Assembly (NCBI GenBank): GCA_933228675.1
Contig: OW121741.1
Span: forward strand, 36,795,952 to 36,859,951
Reading direction: 5' to 3'
DNA length: 64,000 nucleotides
DNA from: Stomorhina lunata
Taxonomy: Eukaryota > Arthropoda > Insecta > Diptera > Rhiniidae
The position numbers and the translations under genes are program-made. Of the stretch, positions 53,962 through 64,000 are shown one piece after another. The notes beneath the pieces are model-generated. The model ran no database searches, was not told the DNA's origin, and saw nothing but the letters and a program-made list of their open reading frames with translations. The number at the start of each line of letters is the position of its first letter. Position 1 is the stretch's first letter.

Positions 53962-54346
53962 TAACCTATTCACATTAAGCTCGAAAACTCGTTTAAATAG
54001 CTTTCGACCCAAAACAATATCAAAAACTCAAGTTTTCATATACAAAACGAAAACTTCTTATGTAAGAGTTTTCAATGAAAACTCTTTTGAAAACTCATAT
54101 ATTTCACATGTGACACTGTAATGTGCAGTTTTAACAAGAATTAAAAAATTATACAAAAATAAAAATAATAAATTGTGGATATCTTAAAAAAATCTTAAGT
54201 TTAATGTTGCATAAAAATTTTTAATATTTTAACTTTCCAAAATATAAAAACGAGATAGTTACCAAATATTTGAAGTGTGAACGGTCGAGTTTTCAACATC
54301 GATAACACACTCGAAAACGACAAAATAGTATAGTGTGAATGGGCTA
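53962..54346. mobile_element. Harbinger-like MITE (385 bp)
   Basis: Imperfect inverted ends TAACCTATTCACATTA and TAGCCCATTCACACTA (from the right end, reverse strand), flanked by TTA at 53959-53961 and 54347-54349. A 3-bp TTA/TAA duplication suits PIF/Harbinger. Inside are repeated CGAAAACTC motifs near both ends. Non-coding. Confidence 0.6.
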
Positions 54347-54751
54347 TTAATAGATTTCGGATTAGAAAATTTTTTTCTAAATATATTTCAATGAAAATTT
54401 GCGATGGTACAAAACTTTTAAAGCAAAAAAAAAAAAAAAGAAATACAAAAATTAAAAAGCAATAATTTTCTTAAAAAAAATTCTAAAAAGATTTGAAAAA
54501 TTTTCAAAAATAGCTATTTTTAGTTTTTTTCTCTAGTTCATTACGACAAAGAGCTTTTGCAACGTAATTAAAAGCATTTTGGTCCATAGAAATTAGGTGA
54601 TTTTTTTTACAGCTCGCGTGCGTTCGGAGGAATTATGGATTAAAATTTAAATTTCCCGAAGGTCTAATTCGAGAGACTCTGGAACTTACACTCTGAACTC
54701 ACTTAGTTATTAACTTTGTGAAGTTTTCTTTTAGAAAATTATAAATATGTT

Positions 54752-55406
54752 ATATCTGTGGCTTGGTGCTAAAAGGGCCAATGTCAGTTTTCGGATGTTT
54801 TGAGTTAGTCATGGCATTAGGTTCCTCTCTTTTATTTTATTCCAACACTCAATTTTTAACTCATCCCAGAACAGCTTTATAAGAAATGTCACTCTAAAAT
54901 TGTTAGTGCTAAAAGGGCCAATGTTGACATTGGCCCTTTTATCACATACATTTTTTTTTATTTTTAAATAAAATCTAAATGCTACAAGGGCCAATGTCAA
55001 CAATTTATTTCACATTTTTTATTTGCAATTTTATACCATATCTTATTAGATATATATGTTGTAAGTTATTAGATATATACATATATCCTCTAAACTCATT
55101 AATATTTGCAGAAAAAACATTTGCTAAATAATTTTGTTTTTTGTCAATATTTCCTTGTAAAAGGGCCAATGTCACAGAAAAAAATATAAAATGTAAAAAT
55201 TAGTAGTGCTAAAAGGGCCAATGTCATACTTTTTTTTACCATGCCCTATATAGGATCATAATGCATGTCTAACCCAAACTTTATGAGCGAAACTTGGAAA
55301 TTAGCTGAGCTGTAAGGAAAGCAAAATCTTATAAAAATTTAATTTTTAATTTTCTCAAAACTAGTTTTCTGGACATTGGCCCTTTTAGCACCAAGCCACA
55401 GATATG
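54752..55406. mobile_element. Inverted-repeat element with internal iterons
   Basis: Ends are inverted copies of about 33 bp (ATATCTGTGGCTTGGTGC, then TAAAAGGGCCAATGTC). The motif TGCTAAAAGGGCCAATGTCA or close variants recurs inside at about 54904, 54980, 55156 and 55207, with an inverted copy at about 54922. No open frame of note. Boundaries inferred from the inverted repeats; no clean target duplication (an ATGTT lies near each end). Confidence 0.65.
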
Positions 55407-55909
55407 TTCCTAAAGAAATTTTTAAAATAACTAAAGCAATAAAAATACTTTTTAGCTAAAAAAAATAGTTAGGGGGAAAAATTGTTTTTTTTTAATATTA
55501 ACTTTAAGCACTTATAACTTTTAACATAGTAAAGCATTTAATATATATACTTCTTGCTTGTAAAATATTCAAAATTTTGATCTTTTTTAGAAAACCTAAA
55601 ATCAAATTCACATTCATCTTCATTGCTTTCAAAAACATATGCTGTTAAAATTGTAGCATTTGCCTGATATAAATATAAATTTCAAGTCAAAAACAGAAAA
55701 ATAAACATTTTTTCCATATGCTTTGTGAGATTGTCAGCTTAATTAATTATCAGACAATTTCTTACAATAAAATTAACAGTTTTCTTAAAATTTTCTTACA
55801 ACCGTGTAAACACACAATTTACCTTTTGCTGACAAATCTTTATTGCCAGTTTATTGACAGCCCATTGCCAGATGTGACAATATTGTAAGATCTGACCGTC
55901 GTGTAGACG
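55407..55909. other. AT-rich non-coding stretch
   Basis: I see no gene or clear element. Repeated short phrases around TTGCCAG, TTGACAG and TTACAA occur near 55790-55890. Confidence 0.3.
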
Positions 55910-55932
55910 GAGCATTACAAGTTGTAATGCTC
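55910..55932. repeat. Perfect palindrome
   Basis: GAGCATTACAA and its reverse complement flank a single G, an 11-bp stem. It lies 5 bases before the P-like end at 55938. Confidence 0.8.
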
Positions 55933-55937
55933 TGAAG

Positions 55938-56017
55938 TTCAGATATTCTTTCTTGTCAAATGGTTACTGTTTACAAAATAAAGAGAAAGTGGCACTTCCT
56001 TTAATATTTATTTCATG
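55938..56017. mobile_element. P-element-like MITE, right end only
   Basis: 80 bp nearly identical to 35756-35835, including the whole 31-bp terminal repeat ending TTTCATG. The rest of the element is missing. Confidence 0.85.
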
Positions 56018-56536
56018 GATAAATTTAACAAAACAGTAAAAAATTCAGAGATCAAAATTTAAACTATTGGGCCTCTGTTAACATTGTACTGTGACATATC
56101 AACATTAAAAAAAAAATGTTAAGATGGAAAATGGATTGGGCCTTGCAACCAAAATACGATATCATTTTTAGGGATATTACAAATGTCGGGCTCAAAAAAA
56201 TGTCGACGAGTTGCTTTGTTATATGTATATGGCAAATGTGGTAGAGTCGTTAGATGTAAAGAACTATTTTTCACATAAGAAATCGATTTATTGATATAAG
56301 CTTAAAATATTTGTTTTCAATACTATATTGTTTATTAAACTAATGAATAATTTCTCAGGATAACAAAAAAACTAAGGAAAATATTACAAAAATACTTGTA
56401 GCTAAATATTTTTTTTTCAAAATTTGAGATATACAATATCAATGATAAACGAATATAAAATCGACTACAGCATCAAAAAAGTTAGTTTTCAAGAAAATTA
56501 GTGGTGGCAAATGCGCCCCTATGGCAAATGGTCCCC

Positions 56537-56577
<41 letters not shown>

Positions 56578-56744
56578 TCTTTTTTGTTAAACTAAATCGT
56601 TGTTGGTTGGAATTCCGCTGAAACAAAAATACTCCCAGTTTTTCCCATACAAATAGGACCATTGTTCTTTGCGTTGATGGCGGCAAGGGTTCCCGTGGTT
56701 CTAGGTCCGTTAATTTTTTATCCAATAATTTTGACATAATATAA
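56018..56744. other. Non-coding stretch with a (TA)n run
   Basis: No gene recognised. A (TA) dinucleotide tract lies at about 56546-56573. Confidence 0.35.
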
Positions 56745-57460
56745 AAAACAAGTAAAAAAAGTGCTATACGATATCCTTTACCACCAAGGCCAAAGATGCT
56801 CTTTTCCCTGTATAAAGACAAATATTTGCTAAATTTTGCACTCATACAAACATTTTCTCAAAACTTATATATTTAAGCTGTTTTCGTCAGTTGCACTTAG
56901 GGTCAAATGTGGACCGATTACTTCAAAATTTGGCAAATTGATTACAGTTACAAAAATTATTTATGCAAAAAATAATCTCAAAATTCTCATTATCTTCATA
57001 TTTACGAGCATGTTGCTGATTTTAGTCTCATTTAATGCGTTTTGACAAAGGAGTTTGTATGGGAGCTATGGTGAAATGTAAAACGATTTCAACAAAATTT
57101 GGTACATTAATTTTGGTTTACATAAGCAGTATAAATTTTATGAAAAAATATTGATTTTTGTGGCTAAAATATCAATTCCGGGAAGTAGGACCTATGGGAG
57201 GTACCATAAATAATAGACCGATTTTGACGAATTTCCAAACTATTAAATTATCTTAAGAATTGCGACCTGTAGTTTGATTACATTGTTTACATGGGGGTCC
57301 AGCCAGCCAGGCGGACGGACGTACGGACTGACATCGTTAAATCGACTCAGAAAGTGATTCTAAGTCTATTGGTATACTAAAAGGTAGGTCTAAGACATTA
57401 CAAAAAACGAGTCATTTTTAAGTAATTTCGAAAAAACAAAGGGGCTTAACTACAAGCTGA
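56745..57460 (+). repeat. mini-me-like dipteran repeat, copy 2
   Basis: Shares the block described at 49195-49800 and continues to a GCCAGGCGGACGGACGTACGG run (57305-57325), a (GTCY)n-type proto-microsatellite, then ATCGACTCAGAAAGTGATTC and AGGTAGGTCTAAGAC, the usual end of this dipteran repeat type. Non-coding. Confidence 0.7.
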
Positions 57461-57845
57461 ATATTTTCTGAAAACAAAAGGGCTTAACTACAATACAAAT
57501 TTTGAGCAACATTTTTAACCTTTGGTTTTTAGTGAATATAATCGCTGTTTTTGACCGTACGCATAAGCAGTTTTGTAGCTAGATGTATTTTGGGTTGCTG
57601 TATCATAATCAATCAAAAAATCATTTGTAATTTTTCTGTTAGTAACGCCCTTTTGCATTTCAGGTGACGATATATGTACTTATGTTTGTCTTATCCACAT
57701 TAAGAAAATCGTGTTAAAAGGTATGTAAAGTTTAAACTCTAGCAACCTGAAATCTGCACTCCCTGATTGAACAATACTCCTTAATATTATCGTTCAAGTC
57801 GACGATCCATATGACATAGAAGATATACATACATAGGTAGGCCTG
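57461..57845. other. Non-coding stretch
   Basis: AT-rich, with AAAGGGGCTTAACTACAA repeated at about 57438 and 57477. No gene seen. Confidence 0.3.
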
Positions 57846-58135
57846 CTAGGTCTTAGTAGAAGTAATCTTAGAAAATGTATTGACATTTTAACCGGCCACT
57901 GTACCCTAAATTCTAGGCTAAGCAGGTAAGATGAAGCAATTCAGGATATCTGCAGACTTTGCTCAGATGAGGATTCGTCTGAATCAGTAAAGGATATCCT
58001 CTGTCACTGTCCTATGCTTCAGCATCAAATAGTAAATAGTCACCTCACTGTTCTCAGTTATGCTATTTAGAAATACATCGTTGGTCTTCCATTCTGCAAA
58101 AATTTTTGTCTGGAAGATACTACACTCATCCGTAA
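57846..58135 (+). pseudogene. LINE ORF2 C-terminal fragment
   Basis: GLSRSNLRKCIDILTGHCTL, then DICRLCSDEDSSESVKDILCHCP, is the cysteine-histidine tail found after RNase H in several LINE clades; a related but different tail is at 62990-63180. The reading breaks after SYAI. Confidence 0.7.
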
Positions 58136-58697
58136 GTATGTACGACCTTCTAATACTTTGTTCCCCATTATTTTATTACTAGATTTACCCCCAGTCATTT
58201 ATTTCGACCAGGAAGATATTTCCTAAAAGTTTATAAAAGAAATATCATAAGTCGCTGATTGGCCCAAAAACATTGGATTTTGAGTGACTAGCCTTCCCTT
58301 TCCATGGTATACTCGTGTATAGAGATCTACGATACGGTGGAAGTGAGTATCATAAAATAGTTCAAGGATTTTATCCTGTTATGTTGTTCGACTAATACCT
58401 TCACATAAAAAGCCAATACTCTGCGTCGAGTGCAAATTAGAACCAACATACGACTGTAACCTCATTTTATTTACAGTGTACCACAGGATGGTGGCATTAT
58501 ACAATAGAATAAACAGAGTTGCTTAAAAGGTACTTAATAATCATACCTTTTTTGTCAACAATCTTCACAGACGGACATACGAAGAAAAAATTTGCGAAAA
58601 GAAACTAAAAAATTTTCAGCCAGATATTTTAACATTATTTTAACTATAAAACAAATAAATTTAATCCTATTAAGTTATAAATTTAGCAGCTTGAACA
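58136..58697 (+). other. Upstream region and 5' UTR of the TM9SF4-type gene
   Basis: No coding sequence seen. Promoter elements were not recognised with confidence. The last 60-100 bases before ATG 58698 are AT-rich and are the likely 5' UTR. Confidence 0.3.
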
Positions 58698-61600
58698 ATG
58701 CAGGTAGGTTCCATTCAAATGCTGACATTTATTTGCGGGGAATTTCTGCTAGATAAAAGGGAATAGAGTGACAGGAATGCTCCGCCACGCAAGCTGATTT
58801 TTTTTTGATATATGGACTTGTCCAAAATGCAGAAAAGATGACTAATAAATTTACAAAAAATTGTATATTTTTCATATTTTTTAGTACTGCACGCTGGCGA
58901 TTGGCATCCTGCTGGCGTTGGGTAAGTAAAATTGTTTTCTTTAAAGCTCAAGAGATTGATATTTTGTCAATGATTTTAGTATGTGGTACCCATTGCTTTT
59001 ATGTACCCGGAGTTGCACCGGTAGAGTTTGTGAAAGGCCAAAAAATAGATGTTAAGGCAGTTAAAATGACCAGTAGTCGCACCCAACTACCATACCAATA
59101 TTACTCACTCCAGTTTTGTCTGCCTAAAAATGGCACATTAATCTATAAATCAGAAAATCTCGGTGAGGTCTTAAGGGGTGATCGAATTGTCAATACCCCC
59201 TATGAAGTACAAATGGCTGTTAATATCAATTGCAAATTGCTATGCAACAAAAAGGACAATAGCCCGCTTAATTGGGAGCAACCTCAATCGGCCATGGTTT
59301 CGGAACGTATAAAACATGAGTATTTTGTACATTTATTGGTGGATAATTTGCCTGTGGCAACACGTATAGTCAATCTTAATAATCCCAATGAAGTGACCTA
59401 TGAACATGGTTATCGGTTGGGTCAAGTTGATGGTGAAAATGTATATATAAATAATCATCTAAAATTCATTTTATCATATCACATGCACACAAAGTAAGTT
59501 GTACTTTTTTTTTAACAAAATGCTCTTATAATTTTTCTATATTGTTAATATTTTGTTTTCTTTTATTGAAAAAAATTTAGAGATAAATATCGTGTAGTTG
59601 GTTTTGAAGTTGAAACAGCTTCAGTTAATTATAAAGATATTAAATTTGAGGGTGACAATTGCAATTTCCCAGATAATGCCCGTCCTCAACTTGTTAATGG
59701 TAACTCAAATACTCAGCTTTATTTTACATATTCAGTAGAATGGAAGGAATCAAAAGTCAGTTGGGCTTCGCGTTGGGACATCTATTTGGGCATGAAAGAT
59801 GTACAGATACATTGGTTTAGTATCATTAATTCATTGGTAGTAGTTTTCTTCCTTTCCGGTATGTTTATTGATTTTAATACTTATTAATTATAATTACAAT
59901 AGCTTGATCTTTTTTTTAAATAATTTCATAGGCATTTTAACCATGATTATGATACGTACTCTTAGGCGTGACATTGCTCGTTATAATACGGATGAAAATT
60001 TTGAAGATACTTTGGAAGAGACTGGTTGGAAATTGGTTCATGGTGATGTATTCCGTCCACCAAAAAATACTCGCTTCTTTTCAGCTGTTATTGGCAGTGG
60101 AATACAAATATTTTTTATGGCTTTAATAACAATTTGTAAGTAATATTAAAAGTTGAGTTTGAGAGAAAGTTGACTTTTACAGAATTATCTATAGAAAATA
60201 TAGTTTAATACAAAATTTTCTACAGAAAATTTAGATCGAGACATAATTTGCTATACAAAATTGTGTTTGAGATAAACTTTTCTATAGAAAATTTAGTTAG
60301 ATAGAAATTTTCTATATGCTATTGAGTTTAGGACAAAATTATCTACATTGTATTGAGCTTGAGAAAAAATTTAATTTATTGAGTTTAAGACACAATTTTT
60401 ACTATAGATAATTGTGTTTGAGACGAAACTCTTTGTAGAAATTTCAGTTTGAGTCAAAATTTTCTATAGAAAATTAAGCTTCAGACCAAACTTTCTGTAT
60501 AAAATTTGGCTTAAAACAAATTTGTTTCATAGGAAATTTTGACTCAAAATCAAATTTATATTTCTTTTACTCAAACGTGTTCCCGTACAAGTTTTTTAAT
60601 ACAAATTTGAGTAATTTCTGACAACTTCGGACTGTTTTGGGTAGTTTCGTTAGAGTACGGGATCAAACATTATATATAGAATAACTCAATATTTTTTTTA
60701 GTTTTTGCTATGTTGGGCATGTTATCACCCTCATCCCGTGGTGCTCTCATGACTTCTGGAATATTTATGTATGTCTTTATGGGCGTAATTGCGGGTTACT
60801 TTGCAGCTCGTCTTTATAAGACAATGAAGGGTCGTGAATGGAAGAGATCAGCGTTTTTAACAGCCACGTTGTATCCCAGTATTGTATTTGGGTGAGCATT
60901 TAAGAAAACTAAGTACACAATTTATAAGATCTAAAATTTCCTCAAATACTTTTTTTTATTGATAACAGAACAGGCTTCTTTTTAAACTTCTTTATATGGG
61001 ATAAAGAATCAAGTGGTGCTGTGCCTTTTAAAACCATGATATCTTTAATATTACTATGGTTTGGCATATCAGTGCCTTTAGTTTATTTAGGCTACTATTT
61101 TGGTTATCGCAAGCAACCTTATCAGCATCCAGTGCGCACAAACATGATACCCAGACAAGTACCAACTCAACATTGGTATATGAATGCTATATTAAGGTAA
61201 GAATGTCATGAATGGCTGCTACATTTTATTAACATTTATCTTTTTAATTTCAGTACTTTAATGGCTGGTATTTTACCATTTGGTGCCGTTTTTATAGAAT
61301 TATTTTTCGTTTTCACCGCCATTTGGCAAAATCAGTTTTATTATTTATTTGGTTTTCTATTTTTGGTATTTTGTATACTGGTAGTAAGCTGTGCCCAAAT
61401 TTCCATAGTTATGACTTATTTTCAGTTGTGTGGAGAGGTAAATGTTATTAAGATAACACAATACAAAATATTTATTAATTCGAATTTATTGTTCCAACAG
61501 GATTATCGTTGGTGGTGGCGTAGTTTTATTGTTTCCGGCGGTTCTGCAGTTTATGTGCTATTCTATAGTGTTTTTTATTTCTTTACAAAGCTCGAAATTA

Positions 61601-61799
61601 CCGAATTTATACCTACTTTGTTGTATTTTGGTTACACAAGTAAGTTTTAAGATATTTCTTTCCTTAAACTATAACATTTAATTTTATTTCCTTTTTAGGT
61701 CTTATGGTTTTAACTTTTTGGCTTTTAACAGGGACAATTGGTTTCTTTGCCGCTTATAGTTTTATACGTAAAATCTATAGTGCTGTGAAAATTGATTGA
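58698..61799 (+). CDS. TM9SF4: Transmembrane 9 superfamily protein, TM9SF4 type
   Basis: Ten coding exons: 58698-58703, 58885-58921, 58980-59493, 59581-59858, 59932-60135, 60702-60891, 60969-61196, 61254-61437, 61501-61639, 61699-61799. All junctions are GT-AG and in phase; the total of 1881 bases gives 626 residues. The signal peptide is split over the first three exons (MQ, then [12 protein letters not shown], then [11 protein letters not shown]). The lumenal domain has the family phrases [16 protein letters not shown] and [19 protein letters not shown]; nine membrane spans follow, from [13 protein letters not shown], with [22 protein letters not shown] and a C-terminal KIYSAVKID, the KxD/E type COPI/Golgi retention signal. 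The early sequence matches TM9SF4 rather than TM9SF2. In flies TM9SF4 acts in phagocytosis and in surface delivery of glycine-rich membrane proteins. Confidence 0.95.
60160..60560. repeat. Degenerate minisatellite in TM9SF4 intron 5
   Basis: About ten to twelve diverged copies of a 30-36-bp unit around AAATTTTCTATAGAAAATTT, itself a palindrome, joined by GTTTGAGAC-like spacers. Such repeats are widespread in calyptrate fly genomes. Confidence 0.75.
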
Positions 61800-62440
61800 T
61801 TCATTTACTTCATCCATCGTACAACCCGCCAACAAAAAACTTTAGCATCTAACTGCATACTCCCCTCCTTTGCCTACGGTATTCTATGTAACCAAAAATT
61901 TTTAATTTAAAAAACATAAAACTAGCTATCTATTCAAATGTAATTGATTTTTAAATCTGTTTACTTTTCTTTTTTCTTTACTTTTATCTATTTCTCTTAA
62001 AAAGAAAAATGTTTTAATTCTTTACTCTTAAATTGATATTTTGAGTTTTAATTTAAACTCATTTAATTTTTTATAGTACACACATATAATTTTAAGTAAA
62101 CTAATTAATTTATGATTAATTGCTTAACATTAGTTATTTTAATTTTTATTTTTAATTTTGATTTACTTTTATATTACTAATTGCTCTTCCTATTTTCCTG
62201 TTTGTTTATTTTTAATTCAAGGAAGAAATTTCTCATAGAACATAAAGGCTCATTTGAAGACTAAATAGGCAATTGGCTTTATGTTTTAGTTCGTAATAAC
62301 ATTTTAATCTTAGGTCGTCAATATTTGCTAAGTTAAGCTGAAAATGGAGAAAATAAAATATGTAAAAAATAACAAATATATAAATTTGTAACATAAATGA
62401 AAATAAGTATGTGTTTCCTTTCAATACATTACTAAAACTA
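61800..62440 (+). other. 3' UTR and downstream region of the TM9SF4-type gene
   Basis: No gene. The AT-rich sequence contains AAAATAAAATATG near 62350, a possible polyadenylation signal region. It ends where - strand RTE sequence begins. Confidence 0.45.
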
Positions 62441-63888
62441 TTACCGCAATATACAGCGTCTTATTAACTCATCACCTCCGGTCATAAAAAGCTCTGCTGG
62501 CAAATCATCGGCACCCTGATCTTTGTTATTTTTCAGTCGAGTTATTGCAAATTCCGTCCTCGAGTCCACTCTCATCCCTCTTACTAGGGATAGAATCCAA
62601 TGGGCTCTTGATAGTTTCGAACCGTACAAAGCTGCGGGTCCTGATGGTGTTATTCCAGCTGATCTTCAATATAATACCGATCTCTTAATGACCTGGCTTC
62701 TTCTGTTATATGAAGGTTGTCTTATACTATCTCAGATACCATAAACCTGGACCAGGTACAACGTTGTCTTTATCTGAGTTAGTATAAGTATAATTGAAGA
62801 CATTGCAAGATCGAACTCTTCTGGGTACCCGGGCACAACATCATACCTGGTAACTCCACCGCGGACAAACTTGCTAAATACGGTGCTCTCCTGAGTCAGG
62901 ATAACATCGACCAATTTACGGGCTTGCCGTTATCTGCCTGCAAATCAATAATAAGATCAAGTGATCATCGGAAACCACTTGTTCCTTATCTAGGCAAACA
63001 TGGCCCACCTTATCTCAACCCTAACAGGTCATTGCGCTTTTGGGCTGCATGCCAGAAGACTTAATCCTCAATTCTATGACTACTGTCGTAGTTGTCTTAA
63101 CACAGAAGAGGAGGAGACAGTAACACTTCTTCTCTGCCACTGCCCCGCCCTCTCAACTTCAAGGGCTCTCAATCTGGGGCACATTCGTAAAATATACTCA
63201 TTTATAAGGGCTTCAGAATGCTTGATAAGCCTCTCACTGATAGCCTGGAATAACTATTTTTGTTCTTTTCTTCCAGTCTATCCTTTGCAGGTACCATAAA
63301 GGGACCGCTGTTAGAACCCAAGTGACGCTGATCTAACATCGGCTGCCTGCCTAACCTAACCTATTGCATTTCTTACCTCATTTTGGTTGGGTGGTGGACA
63401 TATAACGCCGTCATCATTGATTTGTTCAGGCATGTTATCTTGATCGCTTTTATTTGATACCAACAAATTGCAAAAGTGCTACTTCCATAGTTTTAGCACG
63501 ATTTCTGTACCTATCACTAGGTTTCTTTGGTCGTCCTTACAGGAGAAGATACAACTGCCAAAACCATCCGATTGGTGTTTAAATTTTTGGTAAAGTTTAT
63601 GCACTTCATTACGACTCTTTAGCACCTCAATTTACTCAAACGCACGTCTCTACATTTCTTTCCTTTTTTTCTTCTCTTCCCTCCTTTTTTATCTCGATAG
63701 CTTTCTAAAGTTCGACACGTAACTACTGATTGTAGAGTTGCTCTGTAGACGTGGCCATTCTATCTTATTTCCTGGACAACAGTCACATCACATTTATATG
63801 CATCAAGAACATCCATCAACTGGATCAAAGCACCTTCTCTGTAAAAGTCTCGGATGTTACAGGTGCTGATCTTGAAATCATGATCCAT
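62441..63888 (-). pseudogene. RTE LINE remnant, internally deleted and split
   Basis: Read on the - strand, ATG 63888 opens KISTCNIRDFYREGALIQLM, then VTVVQEIR, the endonuclease start. It then jumps to YRATLQSVVTCRTLESYRDK of the linker, so most of the endonuclease is deleted. After the inserted LINE (62550-63361) reverse transcriptase sequence resumes, ITRLKNNKDQGADDLPAELF, ending near 62441. It is the same family as the RTE at 13150-15393. Confidence 0.8.
62550..63361 (+). mobile_element. LINE with TAACC tail inserted in the RTE remnant
   Basis: Flanked by TATTGCA at 62543-62549 and 63362-63368. The 3' end is a CCTAACCTAAC tail. Contents on +: a reverse transcriptase N-terminal piece (PLTRDRIQWALDSFEPYKAAGPDG, 62577-62650), a large internal deletion, an RNase H end (WVPGHNIIPGNSTADKLAKY near 62823-62880), then the cysteine-histidine tail LTGHCAFGLHARRL...CRSC...CHCPAL (63015-63160). 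Likely of the Loa/jockey type. Confidence 0.85.
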
Positions 63889-64000
63889 AGTCGTCAATAT
63901 TAGGGGGCGGGGGTGTCATAGTAGCTATTTTTCTAGGAGTGGGTTACTAACCCGACATCCAACACATATTTTTATCATTCTTATTGGGTGAATTCGCGGC
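63889..64000. other. Window end, unassigned
   Basis: GGAGTGGGTTACTAACCCGACATCC near 63937 resembles GGAGTGATTTAATAGCCCGACGTCC at about 49964, probably parts of one dispersed repeat family. Nothing else seen. Confidence 0.3.

Noticed and set aside
58698..61799. Assignment to TM9SF2
   Set aside because: TM9SF2 differs in the lumenal region; [16 protein letters not shown] and [13 protein letters not shown] agree with TM9SF4 as I know it.
1..64000. tRNA or rRNA genes
   Set aside because: I looked for cloverleaf-like A and B boxes and rRNA blocks while reading and saw none convincing; a covariance-model search would settle this.

Overview
This is eukaryotic, AT-rich, intron-bearing DNA from a fly. 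Two host genes with close metazoan relatives sit beside a dense heap of transposable elements (TEs) of dipteran type (Ty3/gypsy, BEL/Pao, RTE and other LINEs, hAT, mariner, mini-me-like repeats). The degenerate AAATTTTCTATAGAAAATTT minisatellite in an intron resembles repeats common in calyptrate flies (house fly, blowflies, stable fly), so I infer a calyptrate; the species cannot be told from the sequence.

Bases 1-41,732 are almost entirely TEs. In order: the end of an envelope gene of a gypsy-type element; a decayed BEL/Pao element with an F-type envelope gene (1073-9622) whose 3' LTR holds a solo LTR; a truncated gypsy element (9624-12221); a second gypsy remnant split by a 5'-truncated RTE LINE with an 11-bp target duplication (12222-16424); a third gypsy remnant split by a young, almost intact gypsy element whose Gag begins with a SAP domain (18505-23957, duplication TGTA); a tandem array of about 532-bp units derived from a LINE gag, split by a 3-kb hAT element (25094-28089, duplication CCTGAAAT); a mosaic of short LTR-element and LINE pieces (28600-32816); and a long mdg1/412-like element with identical LTRs (32817-41732), an unusual leader with three small ORFs, and a strong candidate -1 frameshift site between gag and pol. 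Its leader carries a P-element-like MITE and a LINE 3' end. Every recognisable TE coding fragment in this half lies on the + strand.

Bases 42,492-48,437 (- strand) encode a DH-PH Rho exchange factor of the p114RhoGEF/Cysts type in two coding exons, with roughly 0.9 kb of an 11-bp satellite in its intron. The gene is transcribed towards the TE half, so read-through would be antisense to all of those elements.

Bases 48.5-58.7 kb are non-coding with small elements: mini-me-like repeats, two opposed mariner remnants, a Harbinger-like MITE, an inverted-repeat element with internal iterons, and a second P-like end. A complete ten-exon TM9SF4-type gene occupies 58,698-61,799 (+). The window closes with an RTE remnant on the - strand carrying another LINE inserted with a 7-bp duplication (62,441-63,895).
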